From: JAEMQF01 sp963791595
GTDB lineage: Bacteria; Pseudomonadota; Gammaproteobacteria; Burkholderiales; Burkholderiaceae_C
Direction: 5' to 3'
Assembly (NCBI GenBank): GCA_963791595.1
Contig: CAWBTF010000014.1
Location: 558,001 to 622,000, forward strand
DNA: 64,000 bases
The position numbers were made by a program, and so were the translations under genes. The number at the start of each line of letters is the position of its first letter. The first letter of the stretch is position 1. Below, one piece after another: positions 59,443 to 64,000 of the stretch. The notes under the pieces were generated by a model. That model was not told the DNA's origin. It saw only the letters and a list, made by a program, of their open reading frames with translations, and did no database searches.

Positions 59443-60567
59443 ATGATTGTTATAAAGACCGCACAGGAAAAACTGCTGCGGGCCGTGCAGGCCGTCTCGG
59501 GAATCGTGGAGCGACGCCACACACTGCCGGTGTTGGCCAATGTGCTCATTCGGAGAAGTGGCGAGCGAGTCGAGTTCATCGCCAGTGACCTGGAGGTTCA
59601 GATCCAAACGAGCGATTCATTCGATGGCGACAAAGGCGATTTTTCGACGACAGTCGGTGCGCGCAAACTGATCGACATTCTTCGTTCGATGCCGCTGGAT
59701 CAGTTGGTCTCGGTATCGAGTTCGCAGAACAAGTTGATTGTGCAAGGTGGCAAGAGCAGGTTCACTTTGCAGACCCTGCCGAGCGACGATTTCCCGCTGG
59801 TACAGGCCGCGCCGGATTTTGGGCCGACGTTCAGCGTGCCCCAGGCGACGCTGAAGGGGCTGATCGGTCAAGTTCACTTTGCGATGGCCGTTCACGATAT
59901 TCGCTACTACCTGAACGGCATTCTCCTTATCGCCGAAGGGCGCAATCTGGTGCTGGTAGCAACCGATGGACACCGTTTGGCCCACGCTCAAGCGACGCTT
60001 GACGCAGAGATCCCGAAACAAGAAGTCATCTTGCCGCGCAAGACCGTGCTCGAGTTGCAGCGCCTGCTGCGCGAGGACAAAGGGAATGGCGCAGAGGGAC
60101 TCATTGAAATGCGATTCGCGAGTAATCAGGCGAGGTTCAGTTTCAGTGGGTTGGAGTTTGTCACCAAGCTCGTGGAGGGAAAGTTTCCGGACTACAACCG
60201 GGTGATTCCTCGCCAGCACAAGAACCACTTCAGTATCGAACGTACGACGCTGCTGGCGAGTTTGCAGAGAACCGCGATCTTGACGAGCGAGAAGTTCAAG
60301 GGCGTGCGAGTGAACATTGAACCTGGACTGCTGCGGATCGCATCGAGCAATGCCGAGCAGGAAGAGGCAACGGAAGAGCTGGAGATCGACTACGCTGGAG
60401 ACAGCATCGAAATCGGCTTCAACGTGACCTACATCATCGATGTTCTGACCAACATGAGCGACTGTCCCGTCTTCAAGGTTGAACTGCAGGACGGGAACTC
60501 GAGCGCGTTGTTGACGCTGCCAGATCAAGCCGGATTCAAGTACGTCGTGATGCCGATGAGGATCTAG
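59443..60567 (+). CDS. dnaN: DNA polymerase III beta sliding clamp
   Basis: 374 residues, opening MIVIKTAQEKLLRAVQAVSGIVERRHTLPVLANVLI, the usual DnaN N-terminus. Three domains of the ring-shaped clamp and the C-terminal YVVMPMRI are present. It holds the polymerase on DNA. Second gene of the dnaA-dnaN-gyrB row, on the plus strand away from the origin. Confidence 0.98.
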   Translation: MIVIKTAQEKLLRAVQAVSGIVERRHTLPVLANVLIRRSGERVEFIASDLEVQIQTSDSFDGDKGDFSTTVGARKLIDILRSMPLDQLVSVSSSQNKLIVQGGKSRFTLQTLPSDDFPLVQAAPDFGPTFSVPQATLKGLIGQVHFAMAVHDIRYYLNGILLIAEGRNLVLVATDGHRLAHAQATLDAEIPKQEVILPRKTVLELQRLLREDKGNGAEGLIEMRFASNQARFSFSGLEFVTKLVEGKFPDYNRVIPRQHKNHFSIERTTLLASLQRTAILTSEKFKGVRVNIEPGLLRIASSNAEQEEATEELEIDYAGDSIEIGFNVTYIIDVLTNMSDCPVFKVELQDGNSSALLTLPDQAGFKYVVMPMRI

Positions 60568-60669
60568 GGGAATCGCCGGTAGCCCATGCGATACGTGGGA
60601 AAGCGCGTCCCAATCAATACAAGGTTCACTTGGACGCAACTGAAATCAAACAGTGGGTTTCGAGACTGA

Positions 60670-63204
60670 ATGACTGAGAACGTGACCAATGGCGAAAACG
60701 GTGAGTCGGGCACCGAGCGCCCTGTGAACGTGCCGGATGGCACCTATGGCGAAGGCAGCATCCAGATTCTGGAGGGACTCGAGGCGGTCCGCAAACGCCC
60801 GGGGATGTACATCGGGGACACCTCCGATGGGACCGGCCTGCACCATTTGGTGTTCGAGGTGGTCGACAACTCGATCGACGAGGCGTTGGCCGGGTACTGC
60901 GACGATATCGTTGTCACGATCCATTCCGACAATTCAGTGAGTGTCATCGACAACGGACGGGGGATTCCTACCGGTGTCAAGATGGACGACAAGCACGAGC
61001 CGAAGCGTTCAGCCGCGGAAATTGCGCTCACCGAGCTGCACGCAGGTGGCAAATTCAACCAAAACAGCTACAAGGTGTCGGGTGGCTTGCACGGAGTCGG
61101 GGTGAGTTGCGTCAACGGTCTGAGCAAGTGGCTGAGGTTGACGATTCGACGCGAAGGAAAGGTGCATTTCCTCGAGTTCCGACAGGGCATCCCGCAAGAT
61201 CGCCAACTGGAAGAGCGCGACGGGTTCACGGTGTCTCCGATGAAAGTGATTGGAACGACCGAGAAACGCGGAACCGAGGTGCACTTTCTGCCTGACGGCG
61301 AGATCTTTACCAACATCGATTTTCACTATGAGATCCTGTCTAAACGGCTTCGTGAACTGAGTTTCCTGAACAACGGAGTGCGAATTCGCTTGCTCGACGA
61401 GCGCCAGAACAAGGAAGACAACTTCGCTTACTCAGGCGGGGTCAAGGGATTCGTCGAGTTCATCAACGGTGGCAAGAAGATCCTGCACCCGAAGATCTTC
61501 TACGCGAGCGCAGAGAAGAACACCGATCAGGGATCGTCCATCGGGTGCGAAGTGGCGATGCAATGGAACGACGGCTATTCCGAGAACGTGCTGTGTTTCA
61601 CCAACAACATTCCGCAGCGCGACGGGGGGACCCATTTGACCGGTCTGCGCGCGGCGATGACGCGTGTCATCAACAAGTACATCGAAGACAACGAGTTGGC
61701 CAAGAAGGCCAAGGTCGAAGTTGCCGGAGATGACTTGCGCGAAGGGCTGTGCTGTGTCTTGTCGGTGAAAGTTCCGGAGCCGAAGTTCTCGAGCCAGACG
61801 AAAGACAAGCTGGTCAGCAGCGAGGTTCGAGGTCCGGTTGAAGACGTCGTGAGCAAGGCACTTGGCGACTACCTGCAAGAGAATCCAACGGATGCGAAGA
61901 TCATTTGCGGAAAGATTGTCGACGCTGCCCGAGCGCGCGAGGCGGCGCGCAAGGCACGCGAAATGACGCGGCGCAAAGGCGTTCTCGATGGAATGGGCTT
62001 GCCTGGGAAATTGGCCGATTGCCAAGAGAAGGACCCGGCGCTGTGCGAGATCTATATCGTCGAGGGCGATTCGGCAGGTGGGTCGGCCAAGCAAGGGCGC
62101 GATCGCAAGTTCCAAGCCATCCTTCCCCTTCGCGGCAAGATTCTGAACGTCGAAAAGGCGCGCTACGAGAAGCTGCTGACGAGCAATGAAATCCTGACGC
62201 TCATCACCGCGCTGGGCACCGGCATTGGGTCGGGAATGGGCGGTGACGATTTCAACGCGGACAAGCTGCGCTATCACCGCATCATCATCATGACCGACGC
62301 CGACGTTGACGGCGCACACATTCGAACCTTGTTGTTGACGTTTCTGTTTCGACAAATGCCGGAGTTGGTCGAACGTGGCCACATCTATATTGCCCAACCC
62401 CCTCTGTACCGGGTGAAACATGGAAAGGACGAGACCTATTTGAAGGACGGGCTCGAACTTGACGCCTATCTGCTGAAGGTGGCGCTGAAAGATGCTCGGC
62501 TCGAGACCGGTGTGGCCGGCGCGGTGCCTCTTCAAGGCGAGGCGCTGGAAGCGCTGGCGCGGCAATATGTGCTGGCCAACAACGTCACTCAGCGCTTGTC
62601 GAGCTGGATGGACTTGGAAGCGCTGCGCGCGATGGCCAATGGCCTGGAACTGAATCTGGATACGCTGGAATCGGCGCAGGCCTCGGCTGCGGCCTTACAG
62701 GCAGTGCTTCGTGAAGCGGAAGTGGTCGCTGAATTCGATGTTCGCACCGACAAGTACGTGATGAAGATCCAGCGGATGCTGCACGGCAACGCCAAGAGCA
62801 GCGTGATCAACGCCGATTTCTTGCACGGCGCGGACTATGAGGCGTTGTCCACCGCGGGCAAGACGTTCAAGGGATTGGTGGGGGCTGATGCGGTGGTTCG
62901 GCGTGGCGACGGTGAGCGCCAGAAAGAGGCGCGCGTCAGCGATTTCAGGCAAGCGGTGGCGTGGCTGATTCAACAGGCCGAGTCGGCTGTCGCGCGCCAG
63001 CGTTACAAGGGCTTGGGGGAAATGAATCCGGCACAGCTTTGGGAGACCACCATGGACCCAGCGGTGCGACGGCTACTGCGAGTGCAGATCGATGACGCGA
63101 TCGAAGCCGATCGCGTGTTCACAATGCTCATGGGCGATGAAGTGGAGCCGCGCCGCGAATTCATTGAGAGCAACGCTCTGCGCGCGGCGAACATTGACGT
63201 TTGA
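60670..63204 (+). CDS. gyrB: DNA gyrase subunit B
   Basis: 844 residues. GHKL ATPase domain (FEVVDNSIDEALAGYCDDI, IDNGRGIPTG, GGLHGVGVSCVNGLS), transducer domain, Toprim with VEGDSAGGSAKQGRDRKFQAILPLRGKILN and DADVDGAHIRTLLL, and the C-terminal QRYKGLGEMNPAQLWETTMDP. An insertion of about 165 residues in the Toprim region, common to Gram-negative GyrB, makes it long. It negatively supercoils DNA with GyrA (not in the window). A weak hairpin follows the stop. Confidence 0.98.
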   Translation: MTENVTNGENGESGTERPVNVPDGTYGEGSIQILEGLEAVRKRPGMYIGDTSDGTGLHHLVFEVVDNSIDEALAGYCDDIVVTIHSDNSVSVIDNGRGIPTGVKMDDKHEPKRSAAEIALTELHAGGKFNQNSYKVSGGLHGVGVSCVNGLSKWLRLTIRREGKVHFLEFRQGIPQDRQLEERDGFTVSPMKVIGTTEKRGTEVHFLPDGEIFTNIDFHYEILSKRLRELSFLNNGVRIRLLDERQNKEDNFAYSGGVKGFVEFINGGKKILHPKIFYASAEKNTDQGSSIGCEVAMQWNDGYSENVLCFTNNIPQRDGGTHLTGLRAAMTRVINKYIEDNELAKKAKVEVAGDDLREGLCCVLSVKVPEPKFSSQTKDKLVSSEVRGPVEDVVSKALGDYLQENPTDAKIICGKIVDAARAREAARKAREMTRRKGVLDGMGLPGKLADCQEKDPALCEIYIVEGDSAGGSAKQGRDRKFQAILPLRGKILNVEKARYEKLLTSNEILTLITALGTGIGSGMGGDDFNADKLRYHRIIIMTDADVDGAHIRTLLLTFLFRQMPELVERGHIYIAQPPLYRVKHGKDETYLKDGLELDAYLLKVALKDARLETGVAGAVPLQGEALEALARQYVLANNVTQRLSSWMDLEALRAMANGLELNLDTLESAQASAAALQAVLREAEVVAEFDVRTDKYVMKIQRMLHGNAKSSVINADFLHGADYEALSTAGKTFKGLVGADAVVRRGDGERQKEARVSDFRQAVAWLIQQAESAVARQRYKGLGEMNPAQLWETTMDPAVRRLLRVQIDDAIEADRVFTMLMGDEVEPRREFIESNALRAANIDV

Positions 63205-63240
63205 TCGGTACACGCCGGGCAGTTACGCCAAACAAGAACG

Positions 63241-63264
63241 GCGGTAAGGCATTTGCCCTACCGC
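63241..63264. terminator. Hairpin between gyrB and the convergent gene
   Basis: Arms GCGGTAAGGC and GCCCTACCGC pair at nine of ten positions with a 4-base loop. It is 36 bases behind the gyrB stop. On the minus strand CGTTCTTGTTT follows, giving some T-richness for the convergent gene; on the plus strand the T-run is missing. Confidence 0.5.
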
Positions 63265-63309
63265 CGGTCAGAACCTGTCCGTGCGCCCGAAGGCAGCGTC
63301 AAGTCGTGC

Positions 63310-63684
63310 TTACTTGCTCGCCTCGCCCTTTGGAATGCCGGCCTTGGCAGCTGCCGCGGCGTCTGCCTTGCGCTTTGCACGCGCAGCCGCCTTCTCCTCC
63401 GCCGTCATCGTGCTCTTCGCCGCCGCCTTATCAGGGGTGGCTTCACCCTTGGCCAAGGCGCCAGTCTTGGTGGCTGCAGCCGCGTCAGCTTTCACGTCGG
63501 CGCGGGCCTTCGTGGACTTTGCGGCAGCTTGAGGAGCGTTTGCTTCGCCCTTGGCAATTGCCCCGGCCTTGACGGCCGAAGCGGTATCGGCCTTAACCTC
63601 GGCGCGGGACTTGTCTTGCGCGAAGGCCGACAGTGCGAGGGATTGGGACGCAACCAAGATGGCTGCCAATACAAGTTTCTTCAT
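63310..63684 (-). CDS. Small secreted Ala/Lys-rich repeat protein
   Basis: 124 residues with a clear Sec signal (MKKLVLAAILVASQSLALSAFA). The mature part contains two similar copies, each about 34 residues: SRAEVKADTASAVKAGAIAKGEAN.., then ARADVKADAAAATKTGALAKGEAT.., each ending near AAKST, and a third truncated block (KRKADAAAAAKAGIPKGEAS). The composition is like TolA linker regions and many such proteins are mis-named cell-envelope TolA-like. AGGAG precedes the ATG at 63684. No known domain; a periplasmic, probably disordered or helical protein. Confidence 0.8.
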   Translation of the reverse strand: MKKLVLAAILVASQSLALSAFAQDKSRAEVKADTASAVKAGAIAKGEANAPQAAAKSTKARADVKADAAAATKTGALAKGEATPDKAAAKSTMTAEEKAAARAKRKADAAAAAKAGIPKGEASK

Positions 63685-63934
63685 TGAGGGTCTCCTGCGA
63701 TATTGCTGATACGAAAGATTGCAAAAGGCGCCTGGGAATTCAAACCGCCTTTGTGCGCCGAACGACAGTTTAGCCTTGCCGCTGTCCGTTGAAAAGGCCA
63801 GAGCCGCATATCCTAGCTTGGCACAGGTTTCAGACCGCGCCCAGCTAAGTTGAGGTGTTTAAGACTTTTGTTGGACCCAGCCTCAACGGGCGGCTCATGC
63901 GCAGCGTTGACATGGCACTCGTCGCGGCGAAGGT
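63685..63934. other. Upstream region of the repeat protein, no gene seen
   Basis: 250 bp without a recognisable gene, containing the promoter of the minus-strand repeat protein and possibly the end of the next gene. The lower-GC stretch TTAAGACTTTTGTTGGACCC (63858-63877) is the only notable feature. Confidence 0.4.
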
Positions 63935-64000
63935 TCAGCGTGCCGCTTTTGTCCTGGCCCAGTCGCGAATCGCGGTGAGGGTGTTTTCGACGTGTCGAGT
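63935..64000 (-). CDS. C-terminus of an unidentified gene (partial)
   Basis: From the right edge the minus strand reads 21 sense codons ending VENTLTAIRDWARTKAAR and TGA at 63935. The sequence is amphipathic and free of the short Arg/Pro reading typical of false frames, so a real gene probably enters here, but nothing can be said about its product. Confidence 0.35.
   Translation of the reverse strand, partial: TRHVENTLTAIRDWARTKAAR

Noticed and set aside
1..64000. tRNA, rRNA, transposase, integrase or phage genes
   Set aside because: None seen on reading both strands.

Overview
The window is high-GC, densely coded bacterial chromosome that contains the replication origin. The order yidC-yidD-rnpA-rpmH / oriC / dnaA-dnaN-gyrB, the separate lpt/kds genes, DsbA/DsbL-type thiol oxidoreductase, GlcG, AlgZ/AlgR-like LytTR pair and malate synthase G together point to a betaproteobacterium of the order Burkholderiales (Comamonadaceae/Rubrivivax-Leptothrix-like). 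This is inferred from gene content; no 16S or tRNA gene is present. I saw no insertion sequence, prophage, CRISPR array or tRNA.

Layout. 0-1 kb: one unrecognised conserved-type protein, then about 540 bp without a convincing gene. 1.5-11 kb: a YejBEF-like peptide ABC importer (minus strand) facing three tandem paralogous family-5 solute-binding proteins (plus strand). 11-17.2 kb: acetoacetyl-CoA synthetase, an ECF sigma/anti-sigma pair, an AmpG-like permease and an M48 protease. 17.3-24.2 kb: a minus-strand operon (2-haloacid dehalogenase, malate synthase G, FAD reductase, M14 carboxypeptidase) divergent from a LysR regulator. 24.2-29.4 kb: PsiF-like protein, a Ser/Thr kinase fused to a cyclic-nucleotide domain, argS, SPOR protein, dsbA. 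29.5-34.6 kb: lptA-lptB-rpoN, an RNA methyltransferase and a HAD hydrolase. 34.6-41.5 kb: a seven-gene minus-strand run made of a small TPR-like protein, a LolD-like ATPase, a FtsX/MacB-like permease, a LolA-like protein, an outer-membrane barrel candidate and a LytS/LytTR two-component pair. 41.6-48.4 kb: HDOD protein, GlcG-like protein, OmpR-type two-component system, ECF sigma factor, glycine-rich RRM protein and an SDR. 48.4-50.7 kb: lptC-kdsC-kdsD; 50.8-53.3 kb: KefC-like antiporter and a cNMP-domain protein. 53.4-57.5 kb: mnmE, yidC, yidD, rnpA, rpmH. 57.2-57.8 kb: oriC, then dnaA, dnaN, gyrB and a repetitive secreted protein.

The most interesting points are these. (1) Two DnaA boxes lie inside rnpA, in a stretch that encodes an extra segment of the RNase P protein, and further boxes flank dnaA. 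(2) The normally contiguous lptC-lptA neighbours are split and on opposite strands; one inversion of about 19 kb (roughly 29.4-48.4 kb) would rejoin lptC with lptA and also place the SDR gene directly behind dsbA. (3) The seven-gene envelope-type cluster at 34.6-41.5 kb may be an uncharacterised export system with its own two-component regulator. (4) rnpA has no ATG/GTG/TTG at the position its conserved first helix demands.
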